Below, piece by piece: positions 11,390 through 24,178 of a stretch of DNA of 64,000 bases; position 1 is the stretch's first letter, and every line of letters begins with the position of its first letter. Below the pieces are notes generated by a model. It was given only the letters and a program-made list of their open reading frames with translations, had not been told where the DNA came from and searched no databases. Origin of the DNA: Fulvia fulva (taxonomy: Eukaryota > Ascomycota > Dothideomycetes > Mycosphaerellales > Mycosphaerellaceae); contig NC_063017.1 in the NCBI RefSeq assembly GCF_020509005.1, forward strand, positions 2,728,001 through 2,792,000, written 5' to 3'. The position numbers and the translations under genes were made by a program.

Positions 11390-14300
11390 CGAGTCATCCT
11401 TATAGGTGACCACGCTACCGATAGAAGTGTTAACCTCGACAACTAAGGCACTCTATTCCACTTTAGTAAGTAGACTAATATCCCCTTCTCGAACGCCGCT
11501 ACCTTCGGTGCCTAGGCAAACGCTAACCCCGACACCGCCTACGCTCTTATTAACCGCACCGTCTCCTCTTTCCGCGAGACCGCCTAGTAGGTCGAGCAAG
11601 TAAATAACTAAGTAATATACCTTTAAGGTATTATAAACACCTTCTAGAACCTCGCCCCGTACGCCGATAACAACCGCCGCTAGTACTTCTCTAAGAAGGT
11701 TAACGACCTAGACGAGTTCGACGGTAATAAGAGCAAGTTTGAGGCATTTAGACCACAGCTTACTATCAAGCTGTTAGCTAATACCGACCACTTTCCGTAA
11801 GAGAAGGACAAAGTTACGTACGTCTTCTCCCTCCTTCGGGGAGACGCCGCGGCTTAGGTATAACACTATATCGATAACGCTACGTAGACTATCGGCTGCC
11901 CGGACGTCCTTACCTTAATATAGGACCTCCGTGCTGCCTTTAGTGATCCAGACCGTAGAGCCACCGCCTAGAACGCTATCTATAACCTCCTCTAGAAGAA
12001 CAAGAGCTTCGCCGAGTACCTCGCGGCCTTTAACCGCGATATCGGGTTCACCGGCTATAACGAAGAGACTAAGAAGAGCACTCTCCGCCGTGGTTTGTTA
12101 GTAGAGCTTCTTCGAGCCCTCGAGGACAAGGACGTCGGTACTATAAGCTTCCGTAAGCTCGTCGAGACCTACTAGCGCCTCGACTCTAACATAAAACATA
12201 CCGCCTCTCTCCTCGCTTCCCGTTCTTAAGGTCGTTAGCCTCGTAGTCCCGGAAGCCACTTCGCTACTCTACTAGGCGCCGCCGCTCCTACGGCTCTCCC
12301 TCCCGTCTCTATAGGTAACGCTATAGATCTTAGCGCTAGTACCGCCGTCCCTCGAGTCTAGGGCCTCGTTAACGGTAAGCTCACTCCCGAAGAGAAGCTC
12401 CGCCGTCGCTAGGCCGGACTCTACACCTACTACGGCGGTCTAGGCTATATCGTAGCTAACTGTCCGTAGCTCGCTACCCGTAACGCCCGTAACCCGGTTC
12501 GCGGCGCTATCGGCGCTATCGAGCCTACTCCTACTACTCCCGCTAAGTAGGAAAAAGCCTAGGTCTTCCTTATCGACGCGATAAAGACTAAGAACAACGT
12601 TTACCGAAAGTAAAGAGAGGAAAGAAGTTAAGGATCAATATAGTATAGCTAGACCTATACGACGAGACGGGTAAGGACTACGCTTATAAACCGTTCGTTA
12701 CAAATATAAATATCGGCTCAAAGAAACTCTCTTCTTCCAATCTTACTCTTATAGACACTAGCGTACTAGGCGAGTCTTTTATAGACTATAAACTCGCGAC
12801 CTCTCTTAACCTCGAACCCTAGGAACTAAAGTACCCTCGTACCCTTAAACTCTTTAACGGCACGGAGACTACTACTAGTAAGATTACTTATGTTAAACAC
12901 ACGTCAATCACCCTCGGAGGCAAGCGTATGTCGATCACTAGCTTCCTTACGTCCCTACCGCATCAGAAGTTTATCCTCGGCCTCCCCTAGTTTAGACGAC
13001 ACCGACCTATTATCGACTAGACTTCCCTTACTATCAGCTTCCCTCTAGAAGTTCCTCCGGCACCTCCGCCTTCTCCGCCGCCTTAGCGCGGTCCTAAGTA
13101 TACTAAGATCTTCTAGGTAAACGCCGCTACCTTCACTACTACTACTAAGTAGCCTAAAGCTTAAGTCTTCGCCGCCTCTCTCCGCGATATCGACATCGCC
13201 CTCGAGAAGCTCGATAAGAAGCGTACACCTACCGACCCTACTACGAAGGTCCCTCCTTAGGCACACTATATCCTCTACGTATTCGATACTAAAGCCGTAG
13301 ACGAGCTACCTCCTCATCGCCCTTACGACTACAAGATTAAGCTAGAAGAAGGTATAGAGACACCGTTCGGACCGTTATATTCTATGTCCCGAGAAGAGCT
13401 TATCGTCCTTAAGAGATACCTCGAAGAGAACCTAAAGAAGGGGTTCATTCGAGCGAGCCGTTCTAGCGCTAGTAGTCCCGTCATGTTCGTTAAGAAGCCC
13501 GGCGGTAGTCTACGCTTCTACGTAGACTACCGAGGCTTGAACGCTATTATAAAGAAGAACCGCTACCTAATACCGTTGATTTAGGAGACGCTCGAGCGCC
13601 TCTCTAAGGCCAAGTACTTCACTAAGCTCGATGTCATCGCTACGTTCAACAAGTTACGAATAGTAGAAGGATACGAGTATCTTATAGCCTTCCGTACTCG
13701 CTACGGGCTGTTCGAGTCGCTCGTTATGCCCTTCGGCGTTTATAACGGGCCTAGTACCTTCTAGAACTTTATTAACGACATCCTTTAGGAGTTCCTCGAT
13801 CAGTTCTACACTACCTATATCGACGACATCCTAGTCTATAGCGAGACCAAGGAGGAGCACCGCGAGCACGTCTATAAGGTCCTTTAGAAGCTCGTAGACG
13901 CCGGCTTATAGCTCGATATCGACAAGTACGAGTTTAAGAAGACCGAAGTCAAGTTCCTTAGTTTGATCATTACCGTAGACGGCATTAAGATAGACTAAGA
14001 GAAGATCGACGCTATCGTCGAATAGGATACTCCTACGAACGTCAAAGAGGTCTAGGGTTTCCTAGGCTTTACTAACTTCTATCGCCGCTTTATCTACGCA
14101 TTTTCGGGCGTAGTACGCCCTTTGACGAAGCTTACGCGTAAGGGTAAGAAGTTCGCCTAGACCGACGAATACTAGGAGGCTTTTGACTTACTTAAAGCGA
14201 AGTTTATTAAGAACCCGCTTCTATAGCACTTCGATTTCGAACTGGAGACCCGTATAGAGACCGACGTATCCGACGGCGTAGTAGGCGGTGTCCTACTATA

Positions 14301-16560
14301 ACGCCGCTCGCCTAAATCCCCCTGGTTACCTATCGCCTTCCTCTCTAAGAAGATGACCGCCACGGAGTATAACTACGAGATCTACGACAAGGAGCTTCTC
14401 GCTATCGTTAAAGCTTTCGAAGAGTAGCGCCCCGAGCTCGAAGGCTCTGCTATGCCCGTCTAAGTAAGCTCCGACTATAAGAACCTCGTCTACTTTATAA
14501 AGAGTAAGCTACTTAATCGTCGCTAGGCCCGCTAGAGCGAGTTCCTCTCCCGGTTCAACTTCGTAATCTCGTACACGCCCGGTAAGGCCAACTCGATAGC
14601 CGACGCCCTTACCCGCCGCCCTAGTAACTCTCTAGTTGATCGAAGAGGGGGCCGGCAAATCGTAGAGCAACAAGTTATTAAAGAGTACAACCTCTCTTCC
14701 GAGCTTCGAGAGTACCTATCGAACGGCTAGCCTACGCTCGCCGCTTCCTTTGCTACTCTCGTGCTCGCTCCTACCTACCTTGACGAGAGTGACGATGAAT
14801 CCGAGCCTAATAAATACGCCTCGGACGCTAAGGACTTGAACGACGATAAAGAGGGCTTAGTAACGACCGACGGCTTATCCGAATCAGACTTTAAGGGGTT
14901 TGATAATAAGGAGTAGCCCGAAGGTATTATAGTACGAGTACGAATAGCGTACGATGCCGACATAGACGCCTAAGAGTTAGTTCAGGCCCTTGAATCTGGC
15001 GCGAGGACATTCCCGGGCTTCTCGCTATCCGAGTACGAGCTCTAGGAAGGTGTCGTCTACTTCCGTAAGAAGCTTTACGTACCGTAGCCCGAAGGCTCTA
15101 ATATCCGAGCTAAGATTCTTTAAATTATCTACGACTCCGCCTCTAGGGGTCACCTAGGCGTAGCTAAGACCTATAAGCTCCTCGCTAGGTGTTACTAGTG
15201 GCCGCATTCCTAGAAGGACGTCCGCCGCTACGTACTAAACTACGCTACTTACCGAAGAGCTAAAGCTAACCGCTACCGTCCCTACGGTCTCTTATACCCT
15301 CTCCCGGCTCCTAATCGTCCGTAGAAGCACATTACTATAGACTTTATTACCGATCTTCCTTACGGTAAGACCTTTAGCGGCGTGAAAGTAAAGGCCCTTC
15401 TAGTGATCGTAGACCGTTACTCTAAGGACCGGTATATAATCCCGTACTAGAGTATAACCGTAAAGGAGACTACTCGCTTGTTCTACGAATTCGTCTAGCG
15501 CTTTCAAGGCCTCCCGGATAGCATCACCTCTAATAGAGGCACCTAGTTCATCTCGTACTTCTAGAAGCGTCTATATGCTATCCTAGGCATTAAGTATAAC
15601 CTCTCGACCAGTTTTTAGCTACAGACCGACGGCTAGACCGAAATTACGAACGCTATCCTCGAGTAGGTCCTTCGTTACTTCGTCGACTACTACTAGAAGG
15701 ATTGGCCTTAGTATATCCCTACGGTAGAGTTCGCTACTCGTAACTAGGACTCGGAGACTACTAGCTACTCTCCCTTCTATACTACGAGAGGTTACTACCC
15801 TCGTATAGGTATAGAACTAGAAGAACCTCTCCCGCCTACCGAAGACGTAAACGAGTAAGTAGTAGACGAGTTCGCTACTATGCTCTTATAGATCTATAAA
15901 GAAGTTCACGACGAGATAGTATACGTATAAGCAATCTACGAGGATCAAGCCAATCGTCGTCGCTAGCTAGCTCCCGACTACTAAGTAGGCGATATAGTCT
16001 ACCTTAACTCTAAGAACATTAAGACGGACCGCCCCTCTAAGAAGCTGAACTAGAAGAACCTAGGTCCTTTTAAGATCACCGAGCGTATTAGTTCACACGC
16101 CTACCGTCTAGCTCTTCCTACGAACATAAAGATCTACGACGTCTTCTATCCCGTACGCCTTCGGCCGTCGGCTAAGGACCTATTCCCGAACCAAAACCAA
16201 GACATGCTAGGTCCTCCTAATGAAGTAGAAGTCGACGAGCCTATTAACCTACCTTCTAACGACTATACCGTCCGCAAGATCCGGGGAATCCGCGTAGAGC
16301 CTAACGACGTTAAAGGACTACCGCTGATTAAGTATAAAGTCGAATGGCAAGGTTGCCCTAAGTAGGATACCTTATAGGAACCTATCTAATATATCATCTT
16401 TAATCGTTAAGCAATCGAAGAATACTACGCCCGCGTAGACGGCCTAGAAGTCAACATCGGTAGGCTCTTCGAATCTAAGCTCTTCGACGGGGCTTACGAA
16501 TAGTGTATCGACTATAACATTAGGCCTAGGCCTAGTACTAAAGCTAAACATCCTCGATAT
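11390..16560 (+). pseudogene. Gypsy copy 2 gag-pol remnant with C-terminal chromodomain
   Basis: Plus-strand coding order is gag (about 11,390-12,600), protease, RT, RNase H, integrase, chromodomain. The gag ends in a degraded CCHC zinc knuckle: TYYGGLGYIVANC near 12,430, where Cys and His have become Tyr through TGC-to-TAC and CAC-to-TAC. The protease box reads DTSVLGES instead of DTGALGES (around 12,757-12,780). RT has YIDDILVYS near 13,815. RNase H has TDVSDGVVGG near 14,263. Integrase shows HLGVAKTYKLL and DFITDLPYGKTF, and a chromodomain-like segment with KYKVEWQGCPK follows at about 16,255-16,440. Numerous TAG/TAA codons make it non-coding. Confidence 0.92.
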
Positions 16561-16610
16561 ATAGAACTACTACGGCTTCGTAGGAACTTAGCTTTATTCG
16601 GGGGGGCTAC

Positions 16611-17130
16611 TATTATAGTCTCCCTATAGAGTATATAGAAGGTAGGGACAGAAGAGCCTTAGAGTACTTAGAAGTCGTTAAGAAGTGACAGTCCAGCTTG
16701 GTATATAAGCGCTAAGAATTATATGCCCCGTAACATTTACTACGGGACCTAGCCCTCCAAATTCACCCCTCTACTAAACCTTAACAGATTTACTTCGGCT
16801 TGTGACTATATGACTCACGGCACTCCCGCGAGTACCCGCGACTACGCTAGACCCTAGAAGAAGCACGTAGAAGACTCGGAACGTAGGGCAGGTTAGAATA
16901 AGGTTTTGAGCAAAGCTACTAAGCGCGGCTTCGTACGGGTTAGCCCTATTAATACGGGGACACGCACTCGCGAGGGTCGCGTATAAATATCTGGCCTTCC
17001 CTAGGCCTCTCTTGCTTTCTTCGTCTTTTGTTTTGTGTAGCAATCATACTATACCCTTTTGTATCTACACTTCGTACCTATATTCTCGCTTTCACCCTTA
17101 CATCTTATAGGCCAGGCTCTCGCCCTAACA
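16611..17130 (+). repeat. Gypsy copy 2, 3' LTR
   Basis: 520 bp, beginning TATTA (from TGTCA) and ending TAACA, followed directly by the GATAT duplication. It is the same family as the LTRs at 3384, 4214, 9985 and 10840. Confidence 0.93.
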
Positions 17131-18160
17131 GATATATAGGAGCCTTACGTAGGACACGTTATCGAAAGCCCCTAATATGTCTAGTAAAAGTAGTAAGGCT
17201 ACCTTATTGTTGCTATAGTACTAGATATGTCTGATTTGCTCTATAATCAGTTCGACTACTATAAGGATAGATCTCTTTTATCTCCCCCCTATTTACGTTA
17301 CCGGGAGGAGGTTATGTTCTTCTACTATTCCGGTGAGCCTTATAGCTACGACCTTCTCTAGGAGCTTCCCTAGTATATTTAGTAACGCAATTGGTCTATA
17401 TGACTTCAACTTAGTATAGTCTTCCTTTTAGGGTTTCCTTAGGACGTAAGTTAGTAATTGCCTAAAGGCCTTTAGGTAATACCCCTACTTTATACACTAG
17501 GTAAAGATTGGCGTAAGTACTAGAGTAATAAGGCTACTACTAGCTTTTAGGTAATAGTTAGGGATCTTATCTAGGCCTAGGGCTTTGTTACCCTTTAGTT
17601 TCTTAATAATGTTTCCGATCTCTATAGTAGACACTTACTAGTTAGCCTCCCTTAGCGGAGGAATGTGTGTTCCTAGGATGTTACTTAGGTCTGCCTCTAC
17701 CTAAGTCCCGAAGAAGTAGTCTACGAATGCTTTCGCTTTCCCTATCGGAGTAGTTTACGTTTTCCCGTCCTAGTCCTATATTAAGGGAAACTAGGGCGGG
17801 GAGTTTCGTTCCTCGTCTAGTTTCCTAGCCTATTCTACTAGTCTCTAGATTTGTTCCGGGTGTTCTATAATCATCCCTACAGTTGACCTCTACTCCTACG
17901 TCTTGTCTCTTCTAATCTACGCCTTCTTTACTTTGTACGCGTTATTATAGGCTTCCTAGTTTACTTAGGTACGTCGTTGCTCCTATCTCCTTCTTACTCT
18001 CCTTACCTCCTTGACTTTGGCTATATACTCTAGTGTCTAGTATAGCTTCTAGTATAGCGACTATCTCTTCTTAGGTATATAGGCCTAGGCTACCCTTTAT
18101 ATAGCTTCTATTAGCTACTCTACTACTTAGTCGATCCCCTCCGTTATATATATATCATTA
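17131..18160 (-). mobile_element. LINE-A, piece 2: RT N-terminal half
   Basis: The minus-strand translation gives IIKKLKGNKALGLDKIPNYY (RT start motif, near 17,600) and further on LLLLLDILGAFDNVSYVRLL up to the GATAT site where gypsy-2 inserted. The right end is the 16-bp target duplication of LINE-B (18145-18160). Beyond LINE-B the same LINE continues at 23,019. Confidence 0.85.
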
Positions 18161-21100
18161 GTCGACGACGAGAATCACCTATACGTAGTATCGGCTACGA
18201 ACCTCTCGTCTAGCTACGAGAGAGCCAAGTATTCTTACGCTAGAGCGTCGTAGGCGCGACGGGCGCGTAGCGTAGGCGAAGCCGCGGCGAACAGAGGACT
18301 ACTAGCAAAACGGGTATAAAAACTATCCGACGAGCGTGTACTCGTGTCGGGAGCGAGTCCCTCTTCTTTCTACGTATAAGAAGGGCGCGGAACCGTGGCC
18401 TATACGCTCGACAGGACACCTCTAGTATAAGTATAGAATTTTTACCTCCGGAGACCGTAAACCGAGCGGGCTAAGCGACGAACATTAGACGAGCGGACTA
18501 TAGAACAACAACTGAGCGGACTATATAACGGCGTCGAGCGGACTACGAAACAATCTAGTGTTTGCTAGCGGGCAATGCGATAGGTAGGTAGACACGCGAC
18601 GAAGCCTATAAGGGCCTATTAAATACCCGGTATAGGAACGAGGGTTTTACCTAAGGCACTACCTGTCCCGCTACATAACGCACCTAGTCTGACATAGTAG
18701 ATTACGACGAGGAAAAGACGATAGCCTAAGCAAGGAAAAGACGGCTATTAGGACGGGGAAAAGACGTATAATATAAGTGGATTAGTTCTATAATCGGGGA
18801 GGATCGAGGGTAGGGTAATAAGGAACTTTATATTAGTTAGTAGGTAGAAACGTAAGGAGTACGCTGCCCGGCGTAGTGTATGCCCCGAGCAAACCTACGA
18901 GGTATAGACGGCCGCTTTCTAGAGATAGGCTACGGTAACGCGAAGGGCGTCAAAACCTAGGGCGTAGTATATACTAGTAGCGACGGCTAATACTATCTAT
19001 ATAGCCCGAGAGGACGGATACGTATATCGGTCAATAGAGAGCACTAAAGGGCTTAGGCCTATAGAGGTGGATATTGGCTTAAGGAGTAAATAGGGAGGGA
19101 GGGCGTAGAGGGAAGCTTTTACTCCGGGCTAACCTCTCGAAACGAGGCTATACGGTAGTACTAGATAAGTAGGAAAGCGCGGTTAAGACTTGTCACCTTA
19201 TCTCGTAGCTAGCTTACTAAATACGATTCCTTCCTTACGTATATAAGGGCTTCGAGCCGAGCAAAAGGAAGAGGGCAGAAGAGACGAACAAGGGAACCTA
19301 ACCGTAAACGTATCTACCTCCCGGTAGGCCTCGACACCTTAACCGGGCTGCTAACGAACTAGGCCAAATACGAATCTTTAGGGCGCCCTAGCGGCCCTAG
19401 GGCTAGCCGGACAGCGAGATATAGGCTTAGGAGACATAGCAGATCAGCACGGAAATGGACCTTACGGATAACGAATAATACTATACGACGACATTACTAT
19501 CGTATAGTACAACGTAAACAAAAGTAGGGACAAGGTCTAGCGCCACTTTCTATAAGAGCTAGACCCGCTACGGCACTACGTTATTACGGTATAGGAACTA
19601 TAGATCAACCCCTACGTAGGACTCCTAGCCACTTATAATAACCGGAGATACTATACCGTAATCGCGGGCTAACGAGGCGTTATCCCGAGGACATATATAT
19701 ACGTAAGTAAGACTATAGACCTTGAGTCGTAGAAGGTTATACTACCGTAGTAGGGCAACCTAGGAGACATAATATCAATCTAGATCGACACGACACAAGG
19801 CCCTATCTAGATCTATAACGTTTATAACCCGCTACCGCGGGGTCGGACGAGTAGGGAACTAGGAACCCTCGCCTACCTAGAGCGGACCCTAAGCTAAGAC
19901 ACGAAGTAAGTACTCCTCGGCGACTTCAACCTCTACTACCTATAGTAGGGACTCGAATTCACTCCCCCGTACGCATTTCTAGGGGGGAAGCTACTAGATA
20001 TAACCGTACGCTACGGAATGGCCTTAGTAATACTAAAGGGAACAGAGACGTAGAAGGCCCGTACTAGTATAAGCACGATCGACCTATACTTTCTATCACG
20101 AGAACTTAAAGAGAGACTAGTCTAATGCCGACCGAACTACGCGCTAGAAGCCTCCTTAGACTATATCCCTATCTAAACGACGCTAGGGGTGAAGGCGATA
20201 GAGGAGCTAGCAAACGAACCACGCCGTAACTAGAAGAAGGTACGCTAGGACGACATAAGAGGCTTCCTAATAGCGAACCTGCTATAGTATAGAGAACTCG
20301 AGACGACAGCTTAGCTAGATCAAGCAGCGGAACAGATTACCTCGGTTATATAGCAAGCAGCGGAACAATACACGCCGTTACTCCGGCCCTTAACGTAGTA
20401 GAAGGCCTTCTAGACCCCTAAATGCTCTACGAAGGTAAGGGAGGCTAGAAGGGCAAGGCGACAGTAGACGAAGGAGCACACCTAAGAGACGTAGGAGCAA
20501 TACTACTACGCGACACAAGAGAAGAAGGTATAGATAAGACGCGATAAGCTATAGGACTAGAGAGCGACGATCGGGCTCGTTATAGAAAACCCGGAACAGA
20601 TGTAGAGACTTGCTAAATAGGCACGACTACCTAAAGAGCAATAAGCCCCTCACTTCCCCCTAATCGTAGACCGCGAAGGGATTGCCTAGGCTACTGCCCG
20701 GGGCAAGGCAAAAGCGTTAGCCGACTATTTCTTTTCGACGTAAGTAGAGGCAGACCTTACGGACATCGACCCGAGTATATACCCGGAACCCCTAGACATA
20801 GATTAGGCGGTTAGCTCTAACATAGTAATAGGAGTTATAAGTAAGCTAAAGGGACGAAAAGCCCTAGGCCTAGACAGGATACTAAACGTACTACTAAAAG
20901 AGTATAGAGAAGAGATCGCGCCGAGCCTTACAAACCTATTTACCGCGTACCTACGGCAAGGGTATCACCCGAAGCCGTATAGAGAGTCTATAACAGTAGT
21001 ACTACGTAAGCTATAGAAGGAAGACTATACTTAGCCTAAGTCGTATAGACTAATAGTACTTCTAAATACGATAGGGAAGGTCCTAGAAAAGATAGTAGCC

Positions 21101-23018
21101 TAGAGACTTACGTAGCTTGCCGAGGACAACTAGGTACTCCTAGTAACACAGATAGGGGGAAGAAGCTAGCGATCGACACTAATAGTAATAGAGCTAATTA
21201 CGGAGCAAATTCAGACCCTCTAGCACTACGGCAGGAACCGAGCGGCGTCCTTACTATCCCTTAATATCGTAGGGGCCTTCGATAACGTCTTATACTAAAG
21301 GCTAATATATATCCTATAGTAGAAAGGCATCCCCTAGTAGGCAACGTCGTTCGTCTACTCCTTTCTCTAGGAACGGACGACATACCTAGTCCTAGGAAGG
21401 TATACGTCCGACCCGGTAAAGGCAGAGACTAGAATACCTTAGGGATCTACTCTCTCCCCTATCCTGTTTCTAATATTTATGTCGGATCTAATCCCCCTAC
21501 TCACCTCTCCGTAAACTTTAGTATCGGGGTTCGTAGACGATACAAACATCCTAGCCTAGTCAGACTCGATAGAAGAGAACTGTCGCCTCCTTAAAGATAG
21601 GTACAAGAAATACGAGGAGTGGGCAAAGAAGTATAGTGCCCGGTTCGCCCCTAAAAAGTACTAACTTATACACTTTAGTAAAGCGAGAACACACTATAAT
21701 ATAAAGGCGGCGGTAAGAATCTAAGGCTACGAGACTAAGCTATTAGCGGAGCTACGAGTACTAGGGATCTAGCTCGACCCGAAGCTAAGCTAGAATGTAT
21801 AGATTAAGAAAGCCTAGAGTCGAGCGTAAGTCAATAAAGCCTCGATAAAGAGGCTTACGGCATCTATATAGGGAGTAACATTCGACAAGGCAAGAGTAAT
21901 ATATAAGGCGATCGTTAGACTAGCTATGTTATACGGGGCACAGATTTAGGGAATAGGAGGCGTAGGTAAGCCGATCCCGAAACGGATAGAGTAACCCCTA
22001 AACAGGACATAGGTAGGCAACCTACGTAGGGTACTAGGCGTATATAAGACAACGTTAATAAGCACGGTAGAAATAGAGATAGGAATACTACTAATCGGCC
22101 AGTACATCCGGGGAATAAGAATTCAATACGCGGCAAAGACGACAGGTTACCTAGCACAAACTACGATCTAGGAGGTAAAGAATAAGATAGAAAGCCGCTA
22201 CCGGAGAGGGGCAGGATATAGGACAAGCCAAAAAGAGGATGACCTTACTACCTTTACGGCCGTATAGACAAGTACCGAATGGCTAGTACGAAAGGAGGAG
22301 GAGCGTAGGACTCGCTAGGCCGGCGGGAGCAAGGCTAAGACCTAAAACCTAGCGGAACAGATAGCGAGCTGCCTATAGGAGTAGGACTAGAAAAGGAAGC
22401 CCCCTAAGACAATAGGCCCGATAGCGCTCCGAGCCTTCTAGAGACATAATTACTAGCTATATAGGGACCTGACAAGGGCCGAAGCAAGTATAGCGATCCA
22501 AATCAGGTCCGAACACATTAGATTAAGGGCCTACCTATTCAGGAGACGCGTACTAGACATCTATAGCCTAGCCTACTAGTGTGGCTACCTATCGTAAAAC
22601 CTAGAACATATGCTACTACGATGCCCGTAGTAGGCGAGAGGTAGGGGAAATTGGAGGCACTAAGCGGGAAGGAGAGACTATAAGTCAATTATTAGGGACA
22701 AAGGCAACATTCGCCGAATCTCTCGGTAGATACTATAGTAGGGATACCTCTAGTAGTTTAGCCTCGCGAGCGAGACGGAGGAGTAGATAGACAAGAGGCG
22801 GAAGCGAGGGGGGTTGCAGATAGGGTAGTTATTAGGGCAGGCCTATAACACTAGCGTACCCCTAATAAGGGAAATTTAAGACGTTAACGAGGAGGAAAAG
22901 ACAGGCGGGAAGGAGGAGGGGTTTTCACTAACACGGTTTCCCCTCTATATATACAAAAACAAGATAGTATAGCTATATAGGCCAAAGGGCACTATAACAG
23001 CTTAATGAAATATCTATC
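18161..23018 (+). mobile_element. LINE-B: near-complete Tad1-like non-LTR retrotransposon, RIP-degraded
   Basis: The 4,858-bp element is flanked by a perfect 16-bp duplication, TATATATATATCATTA (18145-18160 and 23019-23034), the hallmark of target-primed insertion. One long degraded ORF2 runs from about 19,400 to 22,640 on the plus strand. It holds an endonuclease with the GDFNL box near 19,920, RT with GRKALGLDRILN near 20,850, LSPILFLIFMSDL near 21,455 and an intact GFVDDTNILA near 21,530, and a C-terminal Cys/His block (CGYL..NLEHMLLRCP near 22,580-22,630). Stops replace Trp and Gln. The 5' kilobase is GC-rich with no product I recognise; part of it (19,100-19,245) matches LINE-A near 24,030-24,178 in reverse, so the two are one family. 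Confidence 0.92.
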
Positions 23019-24178
23019 TATATATATATCATTAATATTTACCTGTTCTAGTTCGCCTTCTAGCCGCTACTATACTAGTGTCCACTCGGCCTACTTCTAG
23101 CAGAGCCTCCTCTTAGGTTCCCTCTCCTCCTTAACTATAAGTTGGATGTCGGTTTGGATTAGATAGTAGTCTAATAAGGACTCTAGTTAGTCATTAACTA
23201 TATAGCTTTCTACCCGTCGTGTTAAGGCGTAGGACATAAAGTATAGGTCTAGCGTACTAGAACTATTGTTTCTAGCCTAAGTTTCTGTTCCCTTCGGCGT
23301 GATCAAGTCTATTTAGGCTGTTTCTATCTGACTAATGAGCCTCCCTACTAAGAAGTAGTATACTAGGGTGAATTCCGATCCCTACTTTAGGTAGTAGAGG
23401 TTGAAATCTCCTATTACAGTATTGTGGTTTTGTTAGTCTATTGCTTCCGGTAGCCTTCCTAGCGTATATAGTTATGTACTGCTTCTAGACTTTAGAGGTG
23501 GGTTATATACGCTATAGATTAGGACCTAGCCTTAAGTTGTTTTAAGCTATACTATAGTAATATCCCTATCGGTTCTCGGCTAGGCCTACTAGTCCTCTAC
23601 TAGTACCTTCTTACTAATATAGATATATGTTCGTAGGACTCCCTCGGTTCTGTTTATTACTATATAGTATCTCGGGTCTCGTATAGTTAATAGAATCCTA
23701 GAGTATAGGTTGATCTATAGTTCCTATATTGCTATAATATAGTGTTCCTCCGGGTCTAAGGCTTGTAGAAAGCTCCTTTAGACCTTGTCTTTACTTCTAT
23801 TTACATTATACTAAATGATTAATAGTCTATTAGTATAAGGCATTAGGACATATTTATATCTAGGTCCGTTTAGTCTTACTATTAGCCTTGCTATTAGTTT
23901 TCCCGTCCCTCCTCCTATTCTTCCCTTTAGGGTTGGCTCCCTATCATTTAGTTAATTCTTATTTGTCTATTGCTCTACGCTACCTTATATAAGAACGTTA
24001 GTCTCCCTATTACTAGTACTATTTGTAGCTCCTCTTATAGCCGGGTAAGGAAGGAATCGTATTTAGTAAGCTAGCTACGAGATAAGGTAACAAGTCTTAA
24101 CCGCGCTTTCCTACTTATCTAGTACTACCGTATAGCCTCGTTTCGAGAGGTTAGCCCGGAGTAAAAGCTTCCCTCTAC
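23019..24178 (-). mobile_element. LINE-A, piece 1: endonuclease and 5' part
   Basis: The minus-strand translation gives an endonuclease/exonuclease/phosphatase-type domain with NTVIGDFNLYYL near 23,420. Toward the right it matches the 5' region of LINE-B in reverse orientation and the match stops near 24,178, so LINE-A is truncated at its 5' end or cut by its neighbour. It joins piece 2 at 18,160 when LINE-B and one copy of the 16-bp duplication are removed. Confidence 0.8.

Larger units (their letters stand above)
10840..17130 (+). mobile_element. Ty3/gypsy (chromovirus-type) LTR retrotransposon, copy 2, full length, RIP-inactivated
   Basis: Complete 6,291-bp element with a GATAT duplication on both sides (10835-10839 and 17131-17135) and 520-bp LTRs. 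It codes on the plus strand, opposite to copy 1, so together they form a giant inverted repeat with a 335-bp spacer. It lies in the RT frame of LINE-A: the LINE reading AFDNVSYVRLLYI at about 17,170-17,131 continues as LRIKSIL at 10,834. The polypurine-like tract GGGGGGCTAC lies just before the 3' LTR. Confidence 0.96.
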
